Assembly: GCA_016711325.1 (NCBI GenBank)
Contig: JADJTH010000001.1
Span: forward strand, 558,001 to 622,000
Reading direction: 5' to 3'
Length of the DNA stretch: 64,000 nucleotides
From: Nigerium sp.
Lineage (GTDB): Bacteria; Actinomycetota; Actinomycetes; Propionibacteriales; Propionibacteriaceae
In this document: piece by piece, positions 1 to 8,648 of the stretch
How the letters are laid out: the number at the start of each line of letters is the position of its first letter
Position numbering within the stretch: position 1 is the stretch's first letter
The notes under the pieces: model-generated
Seen by the model: only the letters and a program-made list of their open reading frames with translations
What the model was told of the DNA's origin: nothing
The model's database searches: none
Program-made: the position numbers and the translations under genes

Positions 1-1131
1 GGACGCGAGGCCGTGGCGGTGCTGGCCGCGCGCGAGGATCCGCTGGACGCCTACCTGGTCGAGCATCCGTCGCTGATCTTCGACGCCCCGGTCGAGCGGA
101 CGATCGTGCCCACCGACAACCCGTTCGTGCTCGGCCCGCACCTGTGCGCGGCCGCCCAGGAGCGCCCGCTGACCGAGGCGGACGCCCGGTGGTTCGGGCC
201 CGACACCGTCGCGCTGGCCGAACGGCTGACCACGCAGGGGGCGCTGCGGCGGCGTCCGTTGGGCTGGTTCTGGACGCACCCGGTGCGCGCGGTCGATTCG
301 ATCGACCTGCGCTCGAGCCAGGGCAAGGCCGTCGAGGTGGTGGACGACGCGACGGGCCGGGTGATCGGGCAGGTCGATCCGGGGGCGGCTGACCGGACGC
401 TGCACCCCGAGGCCGTCTACGTGCATCAGGGCGAGACGTGGCTGGTCGACCGGCTCGACCTCACCGACAAGGTCGCGCTGGTGCATCGGGCCGATCCGGC
501 GTACTTCACGCAGCCGCAGACCCTCGCGGGGGTACGGATCCTCCGCACCGAACGGTCGCGCCCGCTGGGGCTGGGCACCGTTCATGCCGGCACGGTCGAG
601 CTGTCGGGCCGGGTGGTGGGCTACCTGCGTCGCGACGCCGAGACGGGCGAGGTGTGGGACTCGACGCCACTGGAGTTCCCCGAACGGCTGATGACGACCC
701 GCGCCACCTGGTGGACTCTGCCCGACCGCGCGATCGGCGCGCTCGACCTCGACCTGGTCGATCTGCCGGGCGCGATCCACGCCGCCGAGCACACGGCGAT
801 CGGCCTACTGCCCGCGTTCGTGCCGTGCGACCGCTGGGACATCGGCGGCCTGTCCAGCCCGCTGCACCCCGACACGGGCATGACGACGGTCTTCGTGCAC
901 GACGGTTTGCCTGGCGGATCGGGCATCGCCGATCGCGGCTTCGCGCTCGCCGAGACCTGGTGGGCGGCCACACTCGACCGGCTGCGCACCTGTCCGTGCG
1001 CGGACGGCTGCCCGGCCTGCGTCGTGTCACCGAAGTGCGGCAACGGCAACCAGCCTCTCGACAAGGCCGGCGCCGCCGCGGTGCTCGGCGCGCTCGTCGA
1101 GACGTCCGCCAGGTGTGGGGTGCTCCCGTGA
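1..1131 (+). CDS. DEAH-box helicase of the helicase/secretion neighbourhood, C-terminal part (DUF1998)
   Basis: The reading frame is open from the first base, so the N-terminal helicase motor lies upstream of the window. The visible 376 residues match the C-terminal part of actinobacterial DEAH/DECH helicases that neighbour Tad secretion genes. The end carries a DUF1998 domain with a cysteine cluster (CPCADGCPACV followed by CGNGNQPLDK), typical of MrfA-like DNA repair helicases, which probably binds a metal. The stop codon overlaps the GTG of the next gene (GTGA), so the two are probably cotranscribed. Family assignment is firm; the exact DNA substrate is unknown. Confidence 0.85.
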   Translation, partial: GREAVAVLAAREDPLDAYLVEHPSLIFDAPVERTIVPTDNPFVLGPHLCAAAQERPLTEADARWFGPDTVALAERLTTQGALRRRPLGWFWTHPVRAVDSIDLRSSQGKAVEVVDDATGRVIGQVDPGAADRTLHPEAVYVHQGETWLVDRLDLTDKVALVHRADPAYFTQPQTLAGVRILRTERSRPLGLGTVHAGTVELSGRVVGYLRRDAETGEVWDSTPLEFPERLMTTRATWWTLPDRAIGALDLDLVDLPGAIHAAEHTAIGLLPAFVPCDRWDIGGLSSPLHPDTGMTTVFVHDGLPGGSGIADRGFALAETWWAATLDRLRTCPCADGCPACVVSPKCGNGNQPLDKAGAAAVLGALVETSARCGVLP

Positions 1132-2858
1132 CCGGGCCGCCGGGGCCGCCTCACCGCGCGACTCGCTCCGAGGGCGGGGACCATCCCCGCGGGGGCCATC
1201 CCGGCGGTGCCGCTCACGCTGGCGGGCGGCGTCCGGTGCATCCCCGAGTACGGGAGGCGACACCGCGGTGGGTGCTGCTCATGTCGGTGGCGCTCGCGTG
1301 GGCGGCGGCGCTGGCGACGGCGATGCTGTTCGTGCGGGTCGGTGTCGCGATCGATGCGGGCGGCGTGCCGTCCGGCCCGTTGGCAGGCATGATCGCGCTG
1401 GCGTTCCTGGCCGCCGCGTGCACGGGCGTGGGGGCATGGTTCAGCCAGTGGGCCGACTCCGAGGCGGAGCGCCGGATGCGCCGCGCCGTGGTGAGCCGGG
1501 TGTTCGACCAGGGCGTGACCGGCGCCTCGGGCCGGTCGGGCGAGCTGCTGTCGCTGGCCACGGACGCCGTGGAGCGCGCCGCCCACTACCGGGCGGGTTT
1601 CCTCGGGCCGATCGCGGGCGCGCTGACGACGCCGCTGCTGGTGCTCGCCGTCATGGCGATCGGGGTGGACGCCGTCACGGCGGGCCGGCTGGCGTTGCTC
1701 GTGCTGCTGGTGCCGCCCGTGATCGGCGGCTTCCAGAGGCTGGCGCGGCCGATCGGCGCCGCGTACCGGCGCACGCAGGGTCGGCTCACCGCCGGCTTCC
1801 TGGAGGCGATCCAGGCGATGGAGACGCTCGTCTACGCGCGCGCCGCCGAGCGGACCGGCGTCGAGCTGGCCCGCCGCGGCGAGGAGCATCGCCTGGGCCT
1901 GATGCGGGTGCTGGCGGGCAACCAGCTGCTGATCTTCGTGGTGGACGCCGCGTTCTCGCTGACGGTCGTCGTCGCGGCCGCGGTCATCGCGACGACCCGC
2001 GTCGCCTCGGGGGCGCTGTCGCTAGGAGACGGCATCGCGATCCTGCTGATGGCCACGCTGGTCATCGGGCCGGTCGACGTGGTCGGGCAGTTCTTCTACA
2101 TCGGGATCTCCGGGCGAGCGGCACAGCGCCAGATCGGCGCACACCTCGGCGAACCGGCCGCCGCTGCCTCGGTCACCGTGCCGACCGACGGCGACGGCGA
2201 TCCGGGCAGCGTCGCGATCGAGGACGTCACCGCCGGCTGGCCCGGAGGGCCGCCGGTGGTGACGGGCTTCTCGCTGCACGTGCGTCCCGGCGAGCGGGTG
2301 GCGCTGGTCGGGCCCAGCGGCGTGGGCAAGTCGACGGTGTCAGCGCTGATCCAGGCACACCTGACGCCGCGCGCGGGCTCCGTGTGGGTGGGCGGGCTCG
2401 ACACGTCCACCGCCGATCCGGACGCCGTGCGCGCCCACCTGGCCGTCGTCGAGCAGCGCGCGTTCCTGTTCCTGGGCAGCGTCGCCGACAACCTGAGGGT
2501 GGCGAGCCCGGACGCCTCCGACGCCCGTCTGTGGCAGGCGCTCGACCTGGCCGGCCTCCGTGCCGAGGTCGCGGCGATGCCACGCGGGCTGGCCACACCG
2601 GTCGGCGAGCACGGCACGCTGCTGTCGGGCGGCCAGGCCCAGCGGCTGGCCATCGCCCGCGCCTGGCTGCGCGACGCGCCGGTCCTCCTGCTCGACGAGC
2701 CCACGTCCCAGGTCGACCTCGCGGGGGAGGCGGCGCTGCTCGCCGCGCTCGATCGACTCGCCGCGGGCCGCACGGTGCTGATGATCGCCCATCGCCCGGG
2801 CGCGATCCTGGCCGCCGACCGCGTGGTCACCCTGGCGCCGCGGGGAGGCCGGCGATGA
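1128..2858 (+). CDS. ABC exporter, fused membrane and ATPase domains, CydD-like half
   Basis: 576-residue half-transporter. An N-terminal membrane domain with several hydrophobic segments (roughly residues 45-310) is followed by an ATPase domain with Walker A GPSGVGKS, signature LSGGQAQRLAIARA and Walker B VLLLDEPTSQVD. The signature form is typical of CydD, the half of the CydDC heterodimer that moves thiols or haem-related compounds across the inner membrane. The GTG start at 1128 overlaps the helicase stop and has AGGTGTGGGG upstream. It overlaps the next half-transporter by ATGA, which supports a heterodimer. No cydAB is visible, so the substrate is open. Confidence 0.8.
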   Translation: MTGPPGPPHRATRSEGGDHPRGGHPGGAAHAGGRRPVHPRVREATPRWVLLMSVALAWAAALATAMLFVRVGVAIDAGGVPSGPLAGMIALAFLAAACTGVGAWFSQWADSEAERRMRRAVVSRVFDQGVTGASGRSGELLSLATDAVERAAHYRAGFLGPIAGALTTPLLVLAVMAIGVDAVTAGRLALLVLLVPPVIGGFQRLARPIGAAYRRTQGRLTAGFLEAIQAMETLVYARAAERTGVELARRGEEHRLGLMRVLAGNQLLIFVVDAAFSLTVVVAAAVIATTRVASGALSLGDGIAILLMATLVIGPVDVVGQFFYIGISGRAAQRQIGAHLGEPAAAASVTVPTDGDGDPGSVAIEDVTAGWPGGPPVVTGFSLHVRPGERVALVGPSGVGKSTVSALIQAHLTPRAGSVWVGGLDTSTADPDAVRAHLAVVEQRAFLFLGSVADNLRVASPDASDARLWQALDLAGLRAEVAAMPRGLATPVGEHGTLLSGGQAQRLAIARAWLRDAPVLLLDEPTSQVDLAGEAALLAALDRLAAGRTVLMIAHRPGAILAADRVVTLAPRGGRR

Positions 2859-4660
2859 GCCGACTCGACCTCGCCCGGTGGCTCGTGCGCCACACCCGCG
2901 GCCTGCTCGTGCCGCTGGCGTTCGCCACGCTCGCCCGGATCGCGAACCAGACGCTCGGGGTGGCGCTGCTCGTCGTCGCCGCCGACGCGCTGGTGTCGGC
3001 GGCGTCCGGCGTGCCGCCACGCCTACTGTCGCTGGTCGGAGTCCTTGCCGGCATCGCGCTCGTCAAGGCGCTGTTGCGCTACGCCGAGCACTACGCGGGG
3101 CATTGGGTGGCGTTCGCCGCACTGCAGCGGCTGCGTGTGCTGTTCTTCGACATGCTCGTGCCTCAGGCCCCAGCGGCCACCTCGGGCCGAGCGGGCGCCG
3201 AGCTGACCGCGCGCGCGACCCGCGACATCGACCGTGTCGAGGTGTTCTTCGCGCACACCTTCCCTCCGGCGGTCGCGGCGCTCGTGGTACCGGCCGTCGC
3301 GCTGGGTTGGCTCGCGGCCGTGGCTGATCCGCGGCTCGCCGCGGCCGTCGCGCCGTGCGTCGCGGCCGTCGTCCTCGTCGTGCCGCTGCTGTCCCACCGG
3401 GCCACCTGGGGGGCGGCGCGCGCGGTGGCCGAGGCTCGGGGGGCGGTAGCGGCCCACCTGGGCGACGACATCCAGGGCGTCCGCGAGGTGCTCGCCTTCG
3501 ACGCCCGGGTTTCTCGTCTCGACGGGCTGGCAGACGCCGACCGGGCCCTGGCGGCGGCCCGCGGCCAGGCCGGCGTCCGGCAGGCGTGGCGGACGGCGGC
3601 GAACTCACTGCTGCAGGCCGGTGCTGTCATCGCGCCGATGCTGGTGGCGCTGAGCCTCGACCTGCCGGTGGCCGACCTGGCGGTCGCGCTGGCGGTCGCG
3701 GTCGGCCTGATCACCCCCGCCCGTGGCATCGACGACTTCACCGCCGGCCTGGACGCGGCCTTCGCCGCGACCGAGCGTGTGCGCCGCATCGTCGACGCAC
3801 CGCCCGCGGTTTCGGCCACCGCCACGGCCCCAGCCGTCGCCGCGACCGGCGGCGGTACGCCCAGGGGCGCGACGGACACGCCCGCACGCGGAGCCGCCCC
3901 CATCGGCGCGACGGTCGGGCTCGAACACGTGACGCTCACCTACCCCGGCGCGCTCCACCCCGCCCTGGCCGACGTCAGCGCGTCGATCGCCTCCGGGGCG
4001 TGGACCTACGTCGTCGGCGCCTCCGGCAGCGGCAAGTCGAGCCTCGCCACTCTGCTGCTGCGTGGCCGCGATCCCGATCACGGCGCGCTCACGCTCGGCG
4101 GCGTGGATCTGCGTCAGCTGTCGCTCGACGACCTGCGCAGCCGGGTCGCGCTGGTGACCCAGCGGCCCACCCTGCTCAGCGGCACGATCGCCGACAACCT
4201 GCGCCTGGCCAACCCGGACGCCGACGACGACGCGCTCGTCGAGGCCCTGCGCACCGTGGGCCTCGACGACTGGGTCGTCGGATTGCCGCACGGCCTCGCC
4301 ACGCCAACCCGCGAGCGTGGCGTCTCGGTGTCGGGCGGTCAGCTGCAACGCCTGGCGCTCGCCCGCGCCCTGGCCGCGCGCCCGCAACTCCTGGTGCTGG
4401 ACGAGGCGCTCAGCCAACTGGACGGCGCGGGCGCCGCCGTCGTCCGCGGACGCCTCGCCGCGATGCTCGGCGACCTGACCGTGATCGAGATCACCCACCG
4501 GGCCGATCTGATCCCCGACGACGCCCCGGTGTTGGTGGTGGACGCCGCCCGCTTGGTCGAGTGCGGCCGCGCGGGCGACCTCCGCACGGTGGCGGGCGCG
4601 TTCGTCCGGCTGGAGGCACGGACCGGGGGCGAGCCCGACCGCCTCGAACCGGCGCCGTGA
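2855..4660 (+). CDS. ABC exporter, fused membrane and ATPase domains, CydC-like half
   Basis: 601-residue partner of the preceding half-transporter, starting with ATGA overlap. It has an N-terminal membrane domain (about residues 15-300), a low-complexity Ala/Thr/Pro/Gly linker near residues 310-350, and an ATPase domain with Walker A GASGSGKS, signature VSGGQLQRLALARA and Walker B LLVLDEALSQLD. The usual DEPT after Walker B reads DEAL here, while the catalytic glutamate is kept. Two adjacent translationally coupled fused half-transporters point to a heterodimer. The CydC name rests on order and general similarity, not on known substrate. Confidence 0.78.
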   Translation: MSRLDLARWLVRHTRGLLVPLAFATLARIANQTLGVALLVVAADALVSAASGVPPRLLSLVGVLAGIALVKALLRYAEHYAGHWVAFAALQRLRVLFFDMLVPQAPAATSGRAGAELTARATRDIDRVEVFFAHTFPPAVAALVVPAVALGWLAAVADPRLAAAVAPCVAAVVLVVPLLSHRATWGAARAVAEARGAVAAHLGDDIQGVREVLAFDARVSRLDGLADADRALAAARGQAGVRQAWRTAANSLLQAGAVIAPMLVALSLDLPVADLAVALAVAVGLITPARGIDDFTAGLDAAFAATERVRRIVDAPPAVSATATAPAVAATGGGTPRGATDTPARGAAPIGATVGLEHVTLTYPGALHPALADVSASIASGAWTYVVGASGSGKSSLATLLLRGRDPDHGALTLGGVDLRQLSLDDLRSRVALVTQRPTLLSGTIADNLRLANPDADDDALVEALRTVGLDDWVVGLPHGLATPTRERGVSVSGGQLQRLALARALAARPQLLVLDEALSQLDGAGAAVVRGRLAAMLGDLTVIEITHRADLIPDDAPVLVVDAARLVECGRAGDLRTVAGAFVRLEARTGGEPDRLEPAP

Positions 4661-4717
4661 CCGCCCCGCTCCCTCCCTGGGACACCGACTCCCTGGGGCG
4701 ACGACCCTCCGGAGCGC

Positions 4718-5179
4718 TCATTCGAGCGCACCCGTCACCATGCCCGCGTTGGCGTGGGCCCGCAGCGGGAACGTCAACCCGAACACCCGGAACTCGGATC
4801 TCACCGCGACCGTCACGACGTACTCGACCTCATCGCCCGCCAGCGCGCACTCCGTCGTCTCGGCGCCGTTGAGGCGCGAGACTGCCGACACCGCCGCGCA
4901 CGCCGCGTCGCCCGAGCGCTCCGCCCCCGGCCCACCCGGAGTCCGGCCGGCCCGCTCGTCGAGCACCCGCGCGCCGGCAAGCGCCGCCAGGTCGGCGGCG
5001 CCACGGGTGCGCTCCCCCGCCGCCCGCACGAGCCCGGCGACCACGAGGACGCCCGTGAGTGCCACGATCACGACGACCACCAGGGCGGACAGCAGCAACG
5101 CCGAACCTCGCTCGTCACGCCCGGTGTCAACCCCGCCGCCCGCTGCTTGCCGACGGCCGGGAACGGTCGCGCGGCTCAT
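4718..5179 (-). CDS. Second TadE-like protein of the helicase/secretion locus (Rv3655c/3654c type)
   Basis: 153-residue protein, last gene of the minus-strand pilus operon. After a short basic segment with the phrase DERGSALLLSALVVVV it has one hydrophobic helix (about residues 25-50), then an Ala-rich segment and a C-terminal domain with a cysteine pair. This is the pattern of TadE-like pseudopilins next to DECH helicases in actinobacteria. The start at 5179 overlaps the previous stop by ATGA; a longer Gly/Ala-rich extension upstream in frame is unlikely to be translated. It converges on the ABC pair with only 57 bp between them. Confidence 0.75.
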   Translation of the reverse strand: MSRATVPGRRQAAGGGVDTGRDERGSALLLSALVVVVIVALTGVLVVAGLVRAAGERTRGAADLAALAGARVLDERAGRTPGGPGAERSGDAACAAVSAVSRLNGAETTECALAGDEVEYVVTVAVRSEFRVFGLTFPLRAHANAGMVTGALE

Positions 5180-5502
5180 GGCTCCTCCTGCACCCGCGCC
5201 TGCGCCTCCAGCGGCCATTCGATCCCGCCCAGGCGGGCAGTCCAGCGCACGGTGACCACCGCGACACCGCCCTCGCGCTCCGCCGTCACCACCGCTTCAG
5301 AGGGGACGTCGGCGCTGGCCCGGGCGACCGCTGCCGCGTCGCCACGCGCCAACTGGCGCGCCACTTCGTTGGCCGCGACCTGGCATTGCCCCAGCACGAA
5401 CAGCGCCCCCGCGACGGTGATCGCGAGGCCCGCGGCGAGCGCGAGGAACAGCGCGGCGAACCCGGTCTCCACGCTCACCATCCCCCGCTCGCCGCGACCC
5501 AT
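5176..5502 (-). CDS. TadE-family pseudopilin-like membrane protein
   Basis: 108-residue protein starting MGRGERGMVSVETGF, the classic TadE signature (Glu in a G-x-x-x-V-E motif before a hydrophobic helix at residues 8-38). TadE proteins are minor pilins or assembly factors of Flp pili. GGGAAG lies 8 nt before the ATG at 5502. An in-frame GTG at 5511 overlapping the upstream stop is possible but has poor spacing. It is followed by an ATGA overlap with the second TadE-like gene. Its place between the DUF4244 gene and the last gene is the standard order. Confidence 0.8.
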   Translation of the reverse strand: MGRGERGMVSVETGFAALFLALAAGLAITVAGALFVLGQCQVAANEVARQLARGDAAAVARASADVPSEAVVTAEREGGVAVVTVRWTARLGGIEWPLEAQARVQEEP

Positions 5503-5507
5503 CGCGA

Positions 5508-5735
5508 TCACTTCCCGAACGGAAGCCAGCCCGGCAACGCGAACGCGTCGGTGACGGACTCCATGAGCGCCTGCACCAGCTTCTGCACCAACGGGTCGAA
5601 CCAGCCGCCCTGGATGGACAGGATGATCGCGCCGATGATGGCGATGACCAGCACCACGCCGATCGCGTACTCGACGGTCGCCATGCCGCGCTCGCCGCGG
5701 ATCCGCACCGGACGGGTCTGAATGGTCTCCAACAT
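5508..5735 (-). CDS. DUF4244 Flp-pilin-like small protein
   Basis: 75-residue protein with RGERGMATVEYAIGVVLV, a prepilin-like G/M-x-T-V-E-Y processing region, then one hydrophobic helix (residues 22-44) and a short amphipathic tail. This is the actinobacterial DUF4244 family, the presumed major Flp pilin of the locus. AGAGAGGG stands 6 nt before the ATG. It is separated from the TadC gene by a 254-bp gap containing a strong hairpin, so it probably has its own promoter and is made in excess of the machinery, as expected for a pilin. Confidence 0.82.
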   Translation of the reverse strand: MLETIQTRPVRIRGERGMATVEYAIGVVLVIAIIGAIILSIQGGWFDPLVQKLVQALMESVTDAFALPGWLPFGK

Positions 5736-5902
5736 GGGTTGCCCTCTCTTGTCTCGCGCCGCCCGCTGCGGCACGCCCAGACCATCGGCGTCGTGACGCC
5801 GCCCCGGGCACCGGCTTCGCGGGCGTGTGGACAACTCCTCGGTCGACACCGGACCTGTGGACGAGCCCTGGCACCGGGTCCGCGCACGCCTCACCGCGGG
5901 CA

Positions 5903-5949
5903 CGAAGGAGCCGTTGCCCACGGATTCCCGTAGGCAACGGCTCGCTTCG
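5903..5949 (-). terminator. Hairpin between the Tad machinery genes and the pilin genes
   Basis: Perfect 11-bp inverted repeat GAGCCGTTGCC / GGCAACGGCTC with a 14-nt loop, extended by CGAAG / CTTCG across one bulged base. It lies about 40 bp past the stop of the TadC-like gene. There is no T-run, as is common for hairpin terminators of G+C-rich actinobacteria. The rest of the gap (5736-5902) shows no gene and presumably holds the pilin promoter. Confidence 0.6.
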
Positions 5950-5989
5950 CGGGCACGAGCGGAGACACGTGGGGGCTGCTGACGCCCTC

Positions 5990-6646
5990 CTAATGCAGGC
6001 CGGCCGCGAACGCCCCGAACAGCGGCACGATGCCCAGCAGCAGGAATGCGGGCAGGAAACAGAGCATGAGCGGCACGACGCTGCGCACCCCCGCCGTCCG
6101 GGCGCGTGCGATCGCCGCGGCGGCGCTCCGGTCACGCGCCTCGCGCGCATGCTGGCGCAACAGGTCGGCCATGCCGACGCCGCTGCGCACCGAGCGGGCC
6201 AGATCCCGCCCGACATCGCCGTAGCCCGGCACGTCCTTCAGCTCCGACCATGCCCTCGCCTCGTCCACCCCCAGGTCAATGCGGTGCACGACCTCGTCGA
6301 GCACCGTCGAGGCGGGCGCGGAGATCACCGAGGCGACCAGCCGCACCGCGACCCGCGGGGGACGTCCGGCCTCCAGACACACCGCCATCAGCTCGCACAC
6401 CTGGGGAACGAGATCGCGCAACGCCTGCTCCCGCGCGCGGTCCGCGCGCCGCGTCGCCCAGGCCCGCAGCTTCGCGACACCCGCGACCCGGCCGAGCGGC
6501 CGGTTCGCGGCGCGCCGCCGCAGCCGTCCTGCGCTCCCGGGAGGCACTGCCCACCACACGGCCAGCGCCGCCGCGATGGCGGCGACCACGCTGAGCCCTC
6601 CGCTGCCCGCGAACACTCCCGACAGGACCGTGACCAGCCCGGCCAT
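5990..6646 (-). CDS. TadC-like type II secretion F domain membrane protein
   Basis: 218-residue inner-membrane platform protein. A hydrophobic helix lies at about residues 15-35, the cytoplasmic T2SSF domain follows with conserved acidic and basic residues (ARAWSELKDVPGYGDVGRDL region), and two hydrophobic helices close the protein (about 188-216). It is shorter than many TadC proteins, which is normal for this actinobacterial locus. Translation is coupled to the preceding TadB-like gene by ATGA. It would assemble the Flp pilus together with TadB and the TadA ATPase. Confidence 0.82.
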   Translation of the reverse strand: MAGLVTVLSGVFAGSGGLSVVAAIAAALAVWWAVPPGSAGRLRRRAANRPLGRVAGVAKLRAWATRRADRAREQALRDLVPQVCELMAVCLEAGRPPRVAVRLVASVISAPASTVLDEVVHRIDLGVDEARAWSELKDVPGYGDVGRDLARSVRSGVGMADLLRQHAREARDRSAAAAIARARTAGVRSVVPLMLCFLPAFLLLGIVPLFGAFAAGLH

Positions 6647-7512
6647 CAGAGCACTCCCGCCCTGGCGGCGACGATCTCGATCCACATCACGCCGGCGCAC
6701 GCGAGCGCCACACCCACGTTCAAGCACACCCAGCCGGCGGGACCGCCCATCAGGAAGCCGAACGGATCGCCGCCGAGCAGGAACGACAACCCGAGCCCCA
6801 CTACCGGCAGGACCGCCAGCATGCGCCCGGCGAGCCTGGCCGCCGCCAGCTCGGTCTCGACGACCCGCGCAATCTCGTGATCGCACGCCAGCCTCGCCGC
6901 CGCCGCGTCCAGGGCCGGAGCGAGCGACGCGCCGGTGCGCACCGACAGCTCCCACGCCGCGGCCAGGTCCCTCAGCCCCTCGTGGCCCGGCAGCACGACC
7001 GCATGGCGCAGGGCGGACGCCGCTTCGCCACCGACCGCCACCTCTGCGGCCGCACGGGTGAGCACCGGGGCGTCCGCGGCGGCCTCGGCGAGCGCGTCGC
7101 CGGGCACCCTCCCGACGCGCAGCAGCCCGGCGATCAACTCGCCGGCGTGCACGACGTCGGCGCGCAGTCGCGCGCAGGACCGGCGCGTGAGGCGTCCGCG
7201 TGCCACCCAGGACACGCATCCGCCCACCTGGACCACGGCGATCGCGACCGCCGCCGCACCGGGGCCCGCCATCACACCGGCGACCGCCACCGCGCCGCCG
7301 GCCCCGGCCGCACCGAGCCACCACCGACTGCGCCACCCACCGGCGAGCGGAACCCGCGCGGCGACGTCGCCACCGGCGACCCCATCGCGCCCGCGACTCT
7401 CGCGCGCTCCGTCCGCCGCCGCGCCGGTCGCCGACAACCGCGTCCACACCCCAGGGCCCGGCACCAGCCACCACCCGGCCAGCGCCGCTCCCACAGCGGC
7501 CAGCACCGCCAT
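6646..7512 (-). CDS. TadB-like type II secretion F domain membrane protein
   Basis: 288-residue membrane protein with N-terminal hydrophobic segments, a central T2SSF domain (about residues 115-245; motif LPGHEGLRDLAAAWELSVRTG) and a C-terminal pair of hydrophobic helices. The ATG at 7512 overlaps the TadA stop by ATGA, and its own stop overlaps the TadC-like start the same way. An upstream extension in frame would run into the ATPase gene and is rejected. Role by family: inner-membrane platform of Flp/Tad pili. Confidence 0.82.
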   Translation of the reverse strand: MAVLAAVGAALAGWWLVPGPGVWTRLSATGAAADGARESRGRDGVAGGDVAARVPLAGGWRSRWWLGAAGAGGAVAVAGVMAGPGAAAVAIAVVQVGGCVSWVARGRLTRRSCARLRADVVHAGELIAGLLRVGRVPGDALAEAAADAPVLTRAAAEVAVGGEAASALRHAVVLPGHEGLRDLAAAWELSVRTGASLAPALDAAAARLACDHEIARVVETELAAARLAGRMLAVLPVVGLGLSFLLGGDPFGFLMGGPAGWVCLNVGVALACAGVMWIEIVAARAGVL

Positions 7513-8648
7513 CACGGCAACCACCTGTCCAGCGCCGCGAGCCCGGGCCCTTCGCTCACTCGCCCCTCCACCGTCCACGTCAGTGCCGGCACCGCGCGCA
7601 GCAGCCCGCCGTCGCCGGCCTCCAGAGCCGCGACCTGCTCGACCCAGCGGCGCCCCGAGGCGGCGCGCCGCACATGGACGACCGCGTCCAGGCCCGCGGA
7701 CGCCTGCGCATGCAACGCGTGCCGGTCGAGTCCGCCCAGCGCACCCAGGGCCTCCAGCCGGGCCGGCACGGACGCCGCACTGTTGGCGTGCACCGTGCCG
7801 CAGCCGCCCTCATGCCCGGTGTTCAGCGCCGCGAGCAGATCGGCGAGCTCCGCCCCGCGTACCTCACCCACCACCAGCCGGTCTGGGCGCATCCGCAGCG
7901 CGTTGCGCACCAGGTCGGTCAGCGTCACCGAGCCGGCGCGCTCGGCGTTCGCCGTGCGGCCCTCCAGGCGCACCACGTGCGGGTGGCGAGGGGCGAGTTC
8001 TCGGCTGTCCTCGACGATCACGAGCCGCTCGGCGGGATCGACCTCACCCAGCAGGGACGCCAGCAACGTCGTCTTCCCCGAGCCCGTGCCGCCCGACACC
8101 AGCAGCGCCGCGCGCCCCGCCACCAGCCCTCGCAGGACGCCCGCGCCGAGACTGGTCAGCGACCCTCGCTCCACCCACTCGTCCAGCGCGAACCTCGTCC
8201 GCGCGGGCACCCGCAGCGACAGGCAGGTGCGGTCGGCGATGCAGGCCAGCACCGCGTGCACGCGCGTCCCGTCCGGCAACCGGGCGTCCACGAAGGGCGA
8301 CGCGTCATCGAGGCGGCGCCCGACCATCGCGGCCAACCGGACGGCGAGCCGGCGCACCTCTTCTTCGCCGTCGAACCGCACGCCCGCCGCCTCCAGGCCC
8401 CGGCCACGGTCGACCCACACCTCGTCGGGACCGTTCACGAGCACGTCGGTGACCTCGGGCTCGGCGAGGAGGTGGTCGAGGCGTCCGGCGCCGCGCGACG
8501 AGCGGCGCAGCGCGTCGACGGTCTCACGCACGGCCGCGTCACTGACCACGTGCCCCAGCCACGTCAGCGCCTCGGCGACGGCGACCGGCGTCGCCTGCCG
8601 CCCCTGCCCACTCAACCGCGCCCGCACCTCGTCGAGATCAACGCCCAT
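7512..8648 (-). CDS. TadA/CpaF-type secretion ATPase (helicase/secretion neighbourhood ATPase)
   Basis: 378-residue hexameric ATPase that powers pilus assembly. It has an N-terminal domain with the GAGRLDHLLAEPEVTDVLVNG region, Walker A GGTGSGKTT (near residue 183), an Asp box VIVEDSRELAP, a Walker B region RPDRLVVGEVRGAE and a His box NTGHEGGCGTVHANS. All key motifs are intact. The start at 8648 overlaps the CpaE-like gene by 11 bp. The CpaE-TadA-TadB-TadC order is standard for actinobacterial Tad loci. Confidence 0.92.
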   Translation of the reverse strand: MGVDLDEVRARLSGQGRQATPVAVAEALTWLGHVVSDAAVRETVDALRRSSRGAGRLDHLLAEPEVTDVLVNGPDEVWVDRGRGLEAAGVRFDGEEEVRRLAVRLAAMVGRRLDDASPFVDARLPDGTRVHAVLACIADRTCLSLRVPARTRFALDEWVERGSLTSLGAGVLRGLVAGRAALLVSGGTGSGKTTLLASLLGEVDPAERLVIVEDSRELAPRHPHVVRLEGRTANAERAGSVTLTDLVRNALRMRPDRLVVGEVRGAELADLLAALNTGHEGGCGTVHANSAASVPARLEALGALGGLDRHALHAQASAGLDAVVHVRRAASGRRWVEQVAALEAGDGGLLRAVPALTWTVEGRVSEGPGLAALDRWLP